Shown: positions 32,143 through 42,711 of the stretch, piece by piece
Numbering within the stretch: position 1 is the first letter of the stretch
Layout of the letters: each line of letters begins with the position of its first letter
Origin: Breviolum minutum Mf 1.05b.01
Lineage: Eukaryota > Sar > Dinophyceae > Suessiales > Symbiodiniaceae
Reading direction: 5' to 3'
Assembly (NCBI GenBank): GCA_000507305.1
Contig: DF240863.1
Coordinates: forward strand, 1 to 64,000
Length of the DNA: 64,000 bases
Made by a program: the position numbers and the translations under genes
The notes under the pieces: model-generated
The model's database searches: none
Told to the model about the DNA's origin: nothing
Seen by the model: the letters and a program-made list of their open reading frames with translations, nothing else

Positions 32143-32785
32143 TCAACTGCTGACCACCTTTTTTCTGGTCCAACAACTTTGAAGCCTAAGTGGTTGGGTA
32201 TGATTTTTAAAATTACATTCGACCCCCATCTGGGCCACATCTCCGGTGTGCTGCTGGCCTTTTATTTGTGGCCGTGCCTCCACGTTTCCTTTGGCCTGTT
32301 CGGCCTTTTGGACCGCTAGGTCCACCTCAGAAAATCGAAAAATTGTTTTCGCTTTAGCATTGCCATGCCAGCCCACAGCAGCCCGGCTTGGCGTTGCTGC
32401 TGCTGACTTAACCCGTGGATGCTTCCCTGGACGGCGAGTCCCAGGCTAGGATGTCCATCATGTACCTGATGGGAGCAGCCAGTGCATCACGCTGATAGTT
32501 GATAGCGCTGAAGTGCTGAGTAAGATGATACCCCAAAAGTTCCGAGTAGGTATAGTCACAACCACTCTTGCTGAGGTAGGTCAACACCGTGGTCTTGAGA
32601 GAATGACTAGTCAGGTTGCTGACTAATCTTTCTGGCATTGACTTGCGGGCCGGTTCACTTGCGTAACCGCGCGTGGAACCGCAACGCTCTCTAAGATCCG
32701 TTCCTATGTTTGACCTTAGGAGAAAAGAATGGAGATATGGTCCCCGGTCCCCCAGATGTTTTGGCAACATGGCTGCAGGTTTCAT
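32143..32785 (-). pseudogene. Tyrosine recombinase (phage-integrase-like), C-terminal catalytic relic
   Basis: The frame 32408-32785 contains SMPERLVSNLTSHSLKTTVL, YLSKSGC, the box ELLGYHLTQHFSAINYQRDA and APIRYMMDIL. SHSLKTT fits the HxxR/K motif, LLGYH the L-G-H box, and the Tyr in INYQRD the nucleophile that forms the 3'-phosphotyrosyl DNA link in this family. The upstream catalytic Arg region is missing, since similarity ends at a palindrome near 32790, so it is truncated and probably inactive. After the stop at 32408, another frame continues protein-like to about 32220 (IFRFSEVDLAVQKAEQAKGN, VEARPQIKGQQHTGDVAQMG), a frameshift or intron. Likely a remnant of a dinoflagellate tyrosine-recombinase mobile element (Crypton/DIRS-like class); the subclass cannot be told. 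Confidence 0.65.
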
Positions 32786-32879
32786 AGGTTTCCTGACCTC
32801 AGGAGGTTCATGGGGGTTCCCATGAAAAAATGGTCAAATTATCGACCCACTCTTACAGGGTTTTGGCACCTCCTGAGGC

Positions 32880-33764
32880 CATCCTACCAAATGGGTTGAT
32901 GGCCATCCTACCACACTTACTACACTCAAACAGTCTGATTCGTCCGTGGTTGGGAAAATCTTTACTGTAGCGAAATATTGGAAAGAACTGCCATACATTC
33001 GTAGTACCCCGTCAAAATGTCAAGATCACTTCAGGCTGGCGAGCTTTTTAGGATCTTGAACCAAATTATGGTATCTTTACCCTTGGTAAAATAGACTCTC
33101 AGGGTACTTGGTGGCAAAAATGGCGGGCACCTTTGGAGTTTTTTGATCAATGTTTACACCCCGGAGGCAACTAAGAGCTGGAGTTCCTTATCGACAAAGG
33201 CCTCTGGAAAAGGGTTGTTTACATGGACCCTAAAAAGGACAAATTTCTGGGTCCAGGCACTACCTTCCCTGGACCTGAGAATGGATGGTTGGAAGACTAG
33301 TTTCTTTTTGGGATGGCTTCCTGGCAGGTGGTATGTTAGTTTCACGGAGTGTTTTTTTTATAAAATCATATTTAGATTTGCTTGTAAGGTCGTCGGAAAA
33401 AATCACAACAATCTTCCCCAAAAATGCTGGTGCAAAATGGGGATTTACTAGGGTAGAAACCGTAAAAATCACCAAACCTCCAAATAGGGGATCAACAGGT
33501 GACTTTGAATCACCTGGAACTAAACAAGCAAAAACTTAGCACGCACAAAAAACCAAAGCTGATTAAAACAACCCGGTCCTTGATGAAATCTTGCAAAAAG
33601 GTGCCGGTATCACCTGGCCACTGAAACGGATGTGGGCAACTCAACTGGGGAGAATGCGTGGCTTGATCATCTTCATAGCAAAACAAACACCGACCCAGAC
33701 CGACCCACTTTGGCTAGAAACTCTGCCTATGGAAGTAGTGGGGTTTCCGTGGAAGTGATCGTGG
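32880..33764. other. Intergenic stretch
   Basis: Family D-like piece at 33280-33352 (GGATGGTTGGAAGACTAGTT; ATGTTAGTTTCACGGAG), a Family G-like piece at 33366-33480, and a Family K end at 33101 (CTTGGTGGCAAAAATGG). No coding-like frame I trust. Confidence 0.4.
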
Positions 33765-33862
33765 CTAGTTAGTAAGTTGGTTTATAACCTTTTTACGGGG
33801 CTTACAACCTGGTAGTATAGGGGTTATAATCGATTCACTAAGTACCACGGACATCCCAGTAG
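33765..33862. repeat. Family J-type right half, duplicate of 55440-55542
   Basis: TAGTTAGTAAGTTGGTTTAT, TACGGGGCTTACAACC and CGATTCACTAAGTACCACGG with ACATCCCAGTA match the 55 kb copy at about nine bases in ten. Confidence 0.6.
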
Positions 33863-34335
33863 GTTTGTCTTTCCTGGTGGAAAAAAAAGCTTGTTTTTTT
33901 TTCGCAATGCTCAATCTTTTTTTTTCCAAGAGGGTTCTTTCAAAGAACCTGTTCCATAGATGCCCAGAAAAAACAGACAATTCATGTACCCACCCCGTTC
34001 TGACGTCCGGTATACATTGGAGGCTTTCGGGATGCCCCCTTAAAATGCACTATAGATACCAAAATTAGCTATATTTGAAAAGGAGTTACATTTTCCAAAC
34101 CATCATTTTTGGTATCCATTCCTTCCATTTCGGGGAGTCTGGGGCATCCCGGAGACTTCCTTTTCGTTGCCTGTAAATGCGTTGATGCCCCGCTGTGGCA
34201 CGCAATGCTCGATGGAGGCGAAAACCACGTGTCGAGTGGTGTTCGGTGATGTTACACCGTCCTGCGGGCGAAAAACGATAACATGTCCGGATGAGACCGT
34301 TGGAAGGTCCGGAAAATGGCGAGAAATATCAACAA

Positions 34336-34580
34336 GGTGGGCGTTTCGAGCCGATGGTTGCGAAAAGGGGCCTATCAAATGGCCGAATATAAATGGGTAA
34401 CTGGTCTGGTTGGTGGTTTCAACCCATTTAAAAATAGTAGTCAACCTGGAAATCTTCCCCAAATAGAGGTGAAAATACAAATGTTCGAAGCCATCAAGTA
34501 GTGTTGCTATGGCCCGTATAAGTGGAGTTATAATCCTACTGTACTATTTTTTTCTGGTACAGTAGGAGGCTCACCTTGAA
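34336..34580. repeat. Family L palindrome containing a nested Family A copy
   Basis: AAGGTGGGCGTTTCGAG, AATGGCCGAATATAAATGGG and TAACTGG at the left; GGCCCGTATAAGTGGAGTT, ATAATCCTACT and GGAGGCTCACCTTG at the right. The Family A element occupies 34406-34501 in its centre. Confidence 0.6.
34406..34501 (+). mobile_element. Family A element, copy 9, nested in Family L
   Basis: CTGGTTGGTGGTTTCAACCC, GTAGTCAACCTGGAAATC, right end decayed (TTCGAAGCCATCAAGTAG). Common orientation. Confidence 0.65.
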
Positions 34581-34589
34581 GAAGTTGAT

Positions 34590-35775
34590 ATTTATATAAT
34601 ATACCTAGAAAATGCTTGAGTCCTGCCCAAACACTGTAACAGTAGATTCTCAATCTTGGCGTCAGGGTTGATAAAAAGGTCCTTTTATTAAGTAGCGATG
34701 ACCATTTTTGCACTGATGCAGGGGTTGAGGTTGAGGCAGCACCCAAAGTAATACGGTTGACCGTACTAAGACGTGACACGATGGTTTGAAGAGCAAAAAT
34801 AGTAAATAAAGGGATCGTAATAAAAAGTTCGCTCAACAATGCAAAGAAAACAAAGAAGTCAGGAATTGGTGAGTCAAAGCTTCAGAACTTTTGTGAAGTA
34901 GGCTTTCTTCCATCCACTAAAAGAAACTGCGAATGTCTTGAATTTTTTCACCACCAATGATCTGATGAGCCAAAAATGCCCAGCTAAAACATCCCAAAGC
35001 GATCCGTAGAGAATCATCCCAGGACGGACTAACATATCCCACCATTGGGGAAGGAATCATCTTCAAATGTACCTTTTGGAGAGATATGTTAGTTTCTTGG
35101 AGGGTAGTTGTTGTCCCCTAAGGATCAGGTTGTAAAACACCCCTTCCAAATGGCCAAAATAAATGGCGCCTATAAATTGGGGGTGATCCTAACCACTGAA
35201 ACGTGGACCCGTCCTGGGGCCCCATCGATCAAGTACCTACTTGAGAGAGTGAATTTGCCCACTTATGGGAAACACAACCTGTAAGTTACCTTGCATTATA
35301 CTGGTTGGTTAGTAGGGATCTTTACAATGGTTTATTGAGAATCCCAATATGTCTGGGTAGTACAACCCCTTATATATCCTAGATAAGCATGGTCTTGGTC
35401 ACTGCTCACTTGCAGCCACGTCACACAAGTTATGTACTAAGTTTTGATACACAATTTTTGGTTGAAACACCTTAGTATCTAAGATATTTAAGTTATTTCC
35501 CCTACTATAATCTCTTACCTAAGTAGTACTCCAGTCATTCATCCTGGACAATGCCCATCACCATTGTTATAAATCCAAAACCTGAATTCATAAATTGTTT
35601 GGGGCCCCTCCCTTACAATGGCCACCATTTAAAGATGACCAACCTGAAAAACACATGTTTTACCCCCTCCTTCCGGACGACAAGCGTATCAGAAAGCTCC
35701 TTGCTTTCCGGTGTGCGAACCGGGTGGATGGATGGAGAGAAAATTGTGTAGGGGTAAATTGAGTCAAAAAAAAAT
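34590..35775. other. Intergenic stretch
   Basis: Family D/I mosaic at 35020-35240 (GACTAACATATCCCACC; ATGTTAGTTTCTTGGAGGG; CCCCTAAGGATCAGG; CCCCTTCCAAATGGCC) and a Family F copy at 35293-35412. The minus frame of 103 codons at 34528-34839 is hydrophobic and AT-rich, not gene-like. Confidence 0.4.
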
Positions 35776-35881
35776 GGGTGTTTCCGAAAAAGGTGGCTTT
35801 TCCCCCCAAATCATCCCATTTTAATAGGGTTTTCCATTATAAACCATCCATTTTGGGGTATCCCTATTTTTGGAAACACCC
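35776..35881 (+). mobile_element. Family B element, copy 3 (best preserved)
   Basis: 106 bp, GGGTGTTTCCGAAAAAGG to TATTTTTGGAAACACCC. Flanks AAAT (35772-35775) and ATAT (35882-35885) form an imperfect 4-bp duplication. Confidence 0.8.
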
Positions 35882-36149
35882 ATATGAAAACTAAGGCGCT
35901 ATTGGAAATCACCCACAACAAATTGATTTCGGGTACTTACACCACTTGTTTGGATGTCTTGTAAGTTAATTGTAAGCCCGACAAAAATCAATCTAGGTTC
36001 CAAAGTTTCATCAAGAACGCAACGGCTGTAAACCTGCCCGGTTGCTCTCAGTGTCCCAGTTGAGACTGCACCGGCATTTGTTTTCCTCTAAAAGCACTGC
36101 GACCTGGCATTTTGCAGCCAAACACCCGGCAAACACACACACAACTGGA

Positions 36150-37248
36150 CTAAATACCCTCGAGCTGATCTCGAACTGCCGAACTGTCACCACCCCAGCC
36201 TGCATGACCCCAGGTAACGACAGATCCAATTTTCCAGAATCGCAGCAAAGGCCCCCTCTGTGGCTTTAATCTGCTGCACGCCCTTGAGCTGATCTCGAAC
36301 TGCCGAACTGTTACCGCCACTGATTGCATCCCCCCAGGTGACGACGGATCCATCTTGCAGAATTGCAGCAAAGGCCCCACTTGAGGCTTGAATTTGATGC
36401 ACACCCCTGAGCCGATCTTGAACTGCCGAACTGTTACCGCCTTTGAGTGGATGACCCCAGGTCACGACGGATCCATCTTGCAGAATCGCGGCAAAGGCCT
36501 CACTTGAGGCTTGATTTTGATGCACACCCCTGAGCCGATCTTGAACTGCCGAACTGTTACCGCCACCGAGTGTATGACCCCAGGTCTTGACGGATCCATC
36601 TTGCAGAATTGCAGCAAAAGCATTACTTGTGGCTTGAATTTGCTGCACATCCCTGAGCCGATCTTGAACTGCCGAACTGTTACCGCCAGTGAGTGGATGA
36701 CCCCAGGTCACGACGGATCCATCTTGCAGAATTGCAGCAAAAGCAGTACTTGTGGCCTGAATCTGCCGCACACCCCTGAGCTGATCTCGAACTACTGAAC
36801 TGTCACCGCCATTGATCGAATGACCCCAGGTCACGACGGATCCATCTTGCAGAATCGCAGCAAAGGCATTGCCTGCGGCTTGAATTTGCTGCACACCTCT
36901 GAGCCGATCTTGAACTGCCGAACTGTCGCCGCCAAAGCTTGCATGACCCCAGGTAACAATTGTGCTATCTCCATGACACCACAAGGCAAAGGCACCATGT
37001 GATGCTGCCAGTTGCGGTTGAAGTAACAGAGCTGTAAGGCACTCTCCGTCCTCTATTTCTGCTTCTTCTAAGGTTTTGTCAGGATCCAGTAGGACTTGAT
37101 TCTTGGCAGTGATAAGTCTGAGGTATTTTTTCCCAAAGGCTCGTTGGGCCTTTGTCCTTAGATCTTGAACCGTGGATGAGGGCAACAGTGTGAGAAGCTC
37201 ACCATGCCCATTTGGCAAAACTACATCTATGTGAATCATCTGAGACAT
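36150..37248 (-). CDS. Ubiquitin-like domain plus RCC1-like repeat protein, frameshifted in last repeat
   Basis: Start: an in-frame GTG lies at 37263, but the first ATG is at 37248 (MSQMIHIDVVLPNGH), with a TGA upstream, so I chose the ATG. Residues about 4-77 form a ubiquitin-like unit (IHIDVV, LLPSSTVQDLRTKAQ, LRLITAKNQVLLDPDKTL, EDGECLTALLLQ). Then come seven 41-residue repeats (123 bp each) of the type FAAILQDGSVVTWG, GGNSSAVQDRLRGVQQIQA, which belong to the RCC1/HERC beta-propeller superfamily as seen in dinoflagellate multigene families. The uninterrupted frame ends at 36187. A one-base insertion near 36229-36233 shifts the seventh repeat, which continues in another frame (GSVVTWGHAGWGGDSSAVRD) to a TAG at 36150. 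Intronless. The role of such proteins is unproven; the family mediates protein or chromatin binding. Confidence 0.85.
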
Positions 37249-37269
37249 CCTCAAAATCTTCACGGCATC

Positions 37270-38872
37270 AAAAAATGAATCTCTACTTCACACCTTTGAG
37301 CCCAAGCCATGCAAGAATGCACGATTTGCACCAAATTGCTAGAAAACGTTGCTTAAACCCCAACTGAACGTCTCAAATTTTTCGCCCTAACAGAGAGCCT
37401 TTCTTCAAATTCCCAAAAGGTCGGTAGGTTACCTACGCCAAAGAAAGGGAACAAACATCATTGGGACACTTGGGGTATACATATATAATTTTATAATTAT
37501 GTAGTTCATCAACGGTGTTTGTGACTAACGATGTTTGCACATGTTGCACTGCTACTGTTGATGGGCAAAAACCGATGCAAATGTAAAGATTTTTGCAGAA
37601 CATGAAGTCGTTTGCTAAGTGTCGTTGACTTCATAACCCTCAACTGTAGTAGGGGGAAGTCAGCAGTCATTTCAGCATTGAATCAGCAGTTTTCACGTCC
37701 TTTTCCAATAGGATTTTCTTAGGATTTAGTCGTTAGTTGTTTGGGGTGCGTGTCTGCTTGGAGGATCATCCCAGGACTTTTAAGTGGTTAAATTGCCAAT
37801 GGTTTTCTTGTTGTCCCCTAAGGATCGGGTTGGTTCCCCTTCCAAATGGCCCTTTTTGGGCAATAGACTGGGGTGATTGATCCTCCAGTTCCTCCAAAAA
37901 ATCCCACCTTTGTCTACATATTTTTCACAAGCCTTATGCGGCCATGGATGTGTTGTGGTTGCCATAAAAGTACGTTTGTTTTTTAGGTGAGTCCGGCGTG
38001 GACGTTTTCCTATCAGTTTTCCTGAAATGTACTAAACCTTAGGTCCAGAAATGGACCGAAAAAAAGGGTTTTAAGACTTTTCGCGGGTGAAGATATCTTA
38101 AATTTCCCAAGATCGACTTAAAAGGTCTGTAAATCCAAAGAGATTTCTCTTTAAGATTTGCTTTATATGAAGTACCCTCCAGTAAACTAACATAGCATGG
38201 AAAATCCCATAAAATCCTGGTAAATACCATCAAAATGGTGGATTTTCCATTGGCTATACTAGTTTTTTGGGGACTGTAGTGGCAAAGAAACCACCCGAAG
38301 TTGATTGATAATTAATTGATCCTGGGATTTCTTGGGAATGCTGAGCCATTAATCAGTAGTCTAAGTTTTGAATCCCAGAAGTAGCTGATGATCAAGTTAT
38401 TGGCAATTTTTGTTGCCTATTTTTTTGGCAAAACAAGTTGACATGTTTATTTTTTTTGCAAAAATCTCTGAATCATCTTGAGAATTCCTTGACAAAACCC
38501 ATCAACAACCACCTATTGGCTAGAAACTTGACCATTTGTTGAAACCACCAGTGACATGAGCCATGCTAGTTGCTTAAGAACGGGATCCTGAATCTTATGG
38601 CCTTATGAAATAATCCACGTACACTCAAGTAACAGTGTACCCCATGGTATTTATTGTGTTCTCTAGGGATTCTTGGGGATTATAACCCATAAATACCCAC
38701 TATAGAGGGCCTATATAGAGATTTCCCATAGGGGTACGTTGGTAGGGGTACATCCAACTATCCCCTCATACACATTGTTGCACAGTTTCGTCCCGAAAAA
38801 CAAAGGTCATTGCTCACTTGAAGCTTGAACTTTCCAATTGACAGGGAGAAACATCAGCGTTCCAAATCATGA
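37270..38872. other. Upstream flank and element-rich stretch
   Basis: 37270-37750 is unique AT-rich sequence, probably the 5' flank of the RCC1-like gene, with no repeat family. Family I copy at 37757-37888 (CTTGGAGGATCATCCCAGG to GGTGATTGATCCTCCAG). Family D copy at 38175-38276 with TA on both sides. Unique AT-rich DNA follows to 38872. Confidence 0.5.
37294..37314 (-). promoter_or_regulatory. Possible degenerate spliced-leader relic upstream of the RCC1-like gene
   Basis: On the gene strand about 46-66 nt before the ATG the sequence is GCATGGCTTGGGCTCAAAG. The dinoflagellate spliced leader ends GCCATTTTGGCTCAAG. The shared part is essentially TTGG-CTCAA-G. A relic would mean the gene was reinserted from a trans-spliced mRNA, consistent with the lack of introns, but the match is short. 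Confidence 0.2.
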
Positions 38873-38873
38873 C

Positions 38874-39005
38874 ATTCCGTTATACTGGTTGATTAATAGG
38901 GATCCTTACAATGGTTTATGAAAAAAACCCATAAAATTGGGATGTTTTTCATCCCCTGTATATACGTACAGCAAATAACCATTTGATTTTTTATTGCTCA
39001 AATGG
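38874..39005 (+). repeat. Family F repeat copy
   Basis: ATACTGGTTGATTAATAGGG, ATCCTTACAATGGTTTATG, GGGATGTTTTTCATCCCCTG, ATTTTTTATTGCTCAAATGG. Confidence 0.55.
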
Positions 39006-39222
39006 TTTCAGGACCATCTGCGAAGTAACCTTTTTAGAAATCACGAGCTTCATCATCATCTACTTGACCAAACTCGTCTCACAACAAAAATGTTTCGAAA
39101 GCATCTCAAAACACCTTCTTAAAAAAAACAACAACATGTCAAAAATTCACTCGAGAACATGCATCTTCTTATACTACTTTGTTCATTTCTATGTTCATGT
39201 TCTTACTGGTGATGGTGCTAAT

Positions 39223-39319
39223 CTAGTTGGTGGTTTCAACCCATCTGAAAAATATTAGTCAAAATGGGAATCTTCCCCAATTTTCGGGGTGAAAAAAAAT
39301 ATTTGAAACCACCACCCAG
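39223..39319 (+). mobile_element. Family A element, copy 10
   Basis: CTAGTTGGTGGTTTCAACCC to TTTGAAACCACCACCCAG, with an exact duplication TAAT at 39219-39222 and 39320-39323. Complement contains TTGACTAATATTTTTCAG. Confidence 0.85.
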
Positions 39320-39429
39320 TAATTACTTGGCGTCAGCAAATTCCATGCAAAATTCCATCTGTTTTTAACTCTCCACCTTGGCATCTGCAGAGGCCTCACG
39401 CGTCGCAGGAACGGGCTTGGAGGCCGGGA

Positions 39430-39700
39430 GGATGGGCTCCCAGGACTTCTTCGTAACCATGGTGATCTTCTAAGTGGTTCATAACCATGGTCAGTAAGTG
39501 GGGTTGTGGGACCCCTTGCAAATTGGCCGAAGGACCCATGGCGGGAAATAAATGAAGGTGATCCTAACTACTTACTAGGAAGATCCTCCAAGTAACCAGT
39601 TTGAGGTTGATAGTTTATCCTATTATTTACGGGGGTTTTTGAGGTGGGTTTACGCCTCTACTTACTAGTCGGGATGATCCTCCAAGTTGGTTTTTCAACT
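39430..39700. repeat. Family I-related copies
   Basis: TAAGTGGTTCATAACCATGG, GGGACCCCTTGCAAATTGGC, GGTGATCCTAACTACTTACT and AGATCCTCCAAGTA, followed by a half Family E (CCAGTTTGAGGTTGATAG) and a further GGGATGATCCTCCAAG. Confidence 0.5.
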
Positions 39701-39796
39701 TTAAGCCGCGTTACTTTTTGCCTGAAAGATTATATCCTGTCCTTTTGGTAGCAACCCCGAAAAAACAATTTTGAAAACACCATAATTACTGTATCT

Positions 39797-39903
39797 TACT
39801 CAGCCATTTCGGACCATGAAATAAACATCTAAACTCTTATTTTGCCTAGTTTTCATATGTGATTCCCCCAAAAGTTGAAGCCATTTAAGCCTGCCTTGGC
39901 TGA
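39797..39903. repeat. Family O repeat, intact copy
   Basis: CTCAGCCATTTCGGACCATG, AAATAAACATCTAAACTC, CCCCAAAAGTTGAAGCC and TTAAGCCTGCCTTGGCTGAG. The ends CTCAGCCA and TGGCTGAG are complementary. It serves as the empty-site reference for 46106-46316. A third copy is at 58632-58740. Confidence 0.6.
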
Positions 39904-40168
39904 GTCGGGTGGGTTTTGTGGTTGGGTAGTGCATTTCCATCCTCCAGCAAAATACAGCAAATAACCAGGGTCAACAGGTCACCGAACCGACCATTTCTTT
40001 CAAACAACCAACCCTCCCGTTGGGTTCCAACGGGGACATGTCATTTTCACGCCTCCCAACAAAAAACCCCCGCAAATTCCCCAGGTCCCGGCGGGTGGAA
40101 TGAGTGAAGCCCTGTTTTTTAGCCCTTTAAAAGGGAATATACCCGTAATAAATACCTTGTGATATTCA

Positions 40169-40275
40169 GGGTGTTGAATCTGTATTAACCAAGGGTATTT
40201 TCGCTACCTCAAAATAGCAACTCTTGAGATTTGGAGGGGTGATTCTTTTACGGATGGATTATTTTACTACTGAAA
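40169..40275 (+). repeat. 107-bp duplicated flank, copy 1
   Basis: GGGTGTTGAATCTGTATTAA, CCAAGGGTATTTTCGCTACC and GAGGGGTGATTCTTTTACGG match 51629-51735 with three or four differences. A Family A element follows at the same position in both. Confidence 0.85.
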
Positions 40276-40379
40276 CTGGTTGGTGGTTCCAACCCATCTG
40301 AAAAATATGCTCGTCAAATTGGGTTCATCTTCCCCAATTTTCGGGATGAAAATAAAAAGTGTTGGAAACCACCACCTAG
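40276..40379 (+). mobile_element. Family A element, copy 11
   Basis: CTGGTTGGTGGTTCCAACCC to TTGGAAACCACCACCTAG. The left flank ACTACTGAAA is shared with the 51736 copy. No exact target duplication (GAAA before, TATA after). Confidence 0.8.
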
Positions 40380-40963
40380 TATAAGGTGTATTAATGGAAT
40401 TGATTATTAAGGTCCCCCCATCCCAAGGGTTTTCACAGTCATTCCCTATGAATCTTACCTTTCTGCCTTGCCTGTAGTCACTGTAGTCAAATGACTTGCC
40501 ACAAAACAGTGGCGAGAAATGGCAATCATTTGTCCATGGTACTTGCTAAATGGAGTTTTTCCCGTATAATAAGTATGTAGGTTGTAAGTCCCGTAAGTAG
40601 ATTATGAAACAACTTAACTAGTTACGATCACTTCCATGGACACCCTAGTAGTAAGTTGAGTCTAAGGTTGGTAAAAAGAACCTGATAATTCTTCGGTCCC
40701 CAACAAAAAATGATAACTCCACTTATTCCAAGTGTAACTATCTATAACACTTTGCGAAGGGAAGGTTTTGTTTCCGGTTGGAAAGGTAAAATAACTATAA
40801 AATAACTTGACTTTTTCACAAGTCCCAGGCACTCTAAAAATATGATCTATTTACCCACATTTCAGTAGTTTTGTCGGATAATTAAATGTAAATAAACACA
40901 CCAACCCCATTCAGTATCTGGGGATCTTTATTCTCATATCCTTCCAAAATCGTTCCACAAAGA

Positions 40964-41061
40964 CTGGTTGGTGGTTCCAACCCATCTGAAAAATATTAGT
41001 CAAATTAGATCATCTCCCCAGGTAGGGATGAAAATCAAAAATATTTGAAACCACCACCTAG
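40964..41061 (+). mobile_element. Family A element, copy 12
   Basis: CTGGTTGGTGGTTCCAACCC to TTTGAAACCACCACCTAG, with an exact duplication AAGA at 40960-40963 and 41062-41065. Confidence 0.85.
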
Positions 41062-41094
41062 AAGACCTCTTAGGCGTTTTGGTAGAAAAAAATC

Positions 41095-41250
41095 ATTCAC
41101 AGCCCGAGGCCCGGCCCAACCCCGATCATCCACCTGTCGGATCACGCTGAGATAGAGCCGGCTGCAGGAATGGCAATACAGCAAAAGGAGCAGCAAGGCA
41201 AAGGAGACCTCAAGGCAGCTGTAAAACTAAGCATCCATACCCTTCCCTAG
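41095..41250 (+). CDS. Short coding-like segment, unknown
   Basis: Reads PTPIIHLSDHAEIEPAAGMA then IQQKEQQGKGDLKAAVKLSI and stops at TAG 41248-41250, in a local GC-rich patch between a Family A and a Family D element. One of only two plus-strand candidates. No family recognised. Confidence 0.25.
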   Translation: MHSPRPGPTPIIHLSDHAEIEPAAGMAIQQKEQQGKGDLKAAVKLSIHTLP

Positions 41251-41334
41251 AGTAGGTTTGATGGTCCCAATCCCATCCCCACAATAGGATTGTAGGGTTA
41301 ATCCCTTTCTTAGGACATAACTGGATGCTTAGGG

Positions 41335-41449
41335 TAAAGTAACATAGCTGGCTGAAAAATGGACCCGGATTGAGTCGATGTATTTCCATGTATTTCCTAT
41401 GAAAAATGGGGGGATTTGTCCAGCCTGCCATGTTAGTTTACCAGGAGGG
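41335..41449. mobile_element. Family D palindromic element
   Basis: GTAAAGTAACATAGCTGGC at the left; GCCTGCCATGTTAGTTTACC with AGGAGGG and TA at the right; internal ATGTATTTCC core. Confidence 0.55.
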
Positions 41450-41501
41450 TAGCAACAATTCAGGGGAGGGAACTTCGGATGAAAGATTCTGGGCAAATTA
41501 C

Positions 41502-41620
41502 AGTACTTGAAAAGTAGATGGCACAGGTGTCTACATATTGGTTTATAAGGACCCTTTACTAATCTACCGATCTACCTTTTAATTTTAGTATCTGTGCCAT
41601 CTATTTTGACCTTAAGGTAC
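41502..41620. repeat. Palindrome with GATGGCACAG arms
   Basis: CTTGAAAAGTAGATGGCACAG at the left pairs with CTGTGCCATCTATTTTGACC with TTAAG at the right. It is an additional TA-associated palindrome, seen once. Confidence 0.55.
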
Positions 41621-42344
41621 TATAGTTCCTAAACCTGAATTAAACCCTGCTTGAATTATACCTTTTAACCTCTCTAAACTGGTGCAGGATATTGGTTGTC
41701 CATGAATGACTCTTTCAACCAATGAACCAATGACAATTTGATAATTACACCCTGAAGCTTAACATGGTTCACCTGAAAATCAGCCCCGGGAATGAGGAGA
41801 TTGCTTTTGAGAACCATGCATCCGGGCAAATTATAGCGACTTTAGCTGCGGTCATCTCCAAATGGTGGTTTATTAACAGGTGGCGCCCCCAGCCGCAGCA
41901 TGTCTGTTTACCATCATGTTTAGTCCCGTGGATTTTTTTGCATGTCAAAACCTGGAATCGATTTGGCTTCTGAAGACTTCGCACAATTCCTTTTTGTGGG
42001 TGATATAAGGCTATCTCAGATACAGATCTGTGATATTTCATGTATGAACAAGTGGTCCTTTTACAAGAAAATACCCTATTACCCTAAATGTAGAATATCA
42101 AAATAGAAAATAATATGCGCACCATTTCCATCTGAGGTATCCATTAACATGAGGTATCTATGCACCAAATTGCGATACATCGATGAAAATCAAGATATAC
42201 AAATGAATGAACAGACCAGGACCAGCTAAGATGTTTCTTCAAATTTGTGTTGCAACATGCTTGATATAACTCCCTAGATGATATCAAGCCTGCACTTTGA
42301 GGAAGCCTGATTCAGGTGACACAACCCTGGCCCAAAAACGCCAG

Positions 42345-42711
42345 TCAATCCTTAGATTCCAGTGTTGGGGTTGTATACATGGCCGGGATGATGGTGGCTC
42401 CACAGATCGTGTCAGTCAACAGAGTGCTGAACAACATTGCCACGCCTGAACGATCTGTTTCTGAGTCATGGCTTGAATACGCCCCGTCAGCGAGTCTTTC
42501 GGCACGTTTCAGAGTCAAAGCCAATGTACTTGATCAGGGAATTGGAGGCCAATAGGGTGTCTTCTGGAAAAACCTCAGACTGCATTGCGTACGCCTCCCT
42601 CACCGCGTTTTGTCGCTCTGCCGATCGCCAGATCCTGCCAGACTTCTTCCTGCGGTCAACTCTGCAGGTCACCAGTCGATCAAACTCTCCAGATGGCAGG
42701 TGACTTATCAT
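42345..42711 (-). pseudogene. Coding relic in two frames, unknown, with possible membrane helix
   Basis: From ATG 42711: LPSGEFDRLVTCRVDRRKKS, IWRSAERQNAVREAYAMQSE and ASNSLIKYIGFDSETCRKT, stop at 42487. In a second frame directly after: ADGAYSSHDSETDRSGVAML, then FSTLLTDTICGATIIPAMYT, stop at 42345. Both halves have good codon use and no repeat similarity, so I read a single coding region with a frame change near 42490. The second half could span a membrane once. Family unknown. Confidence 0.45.
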
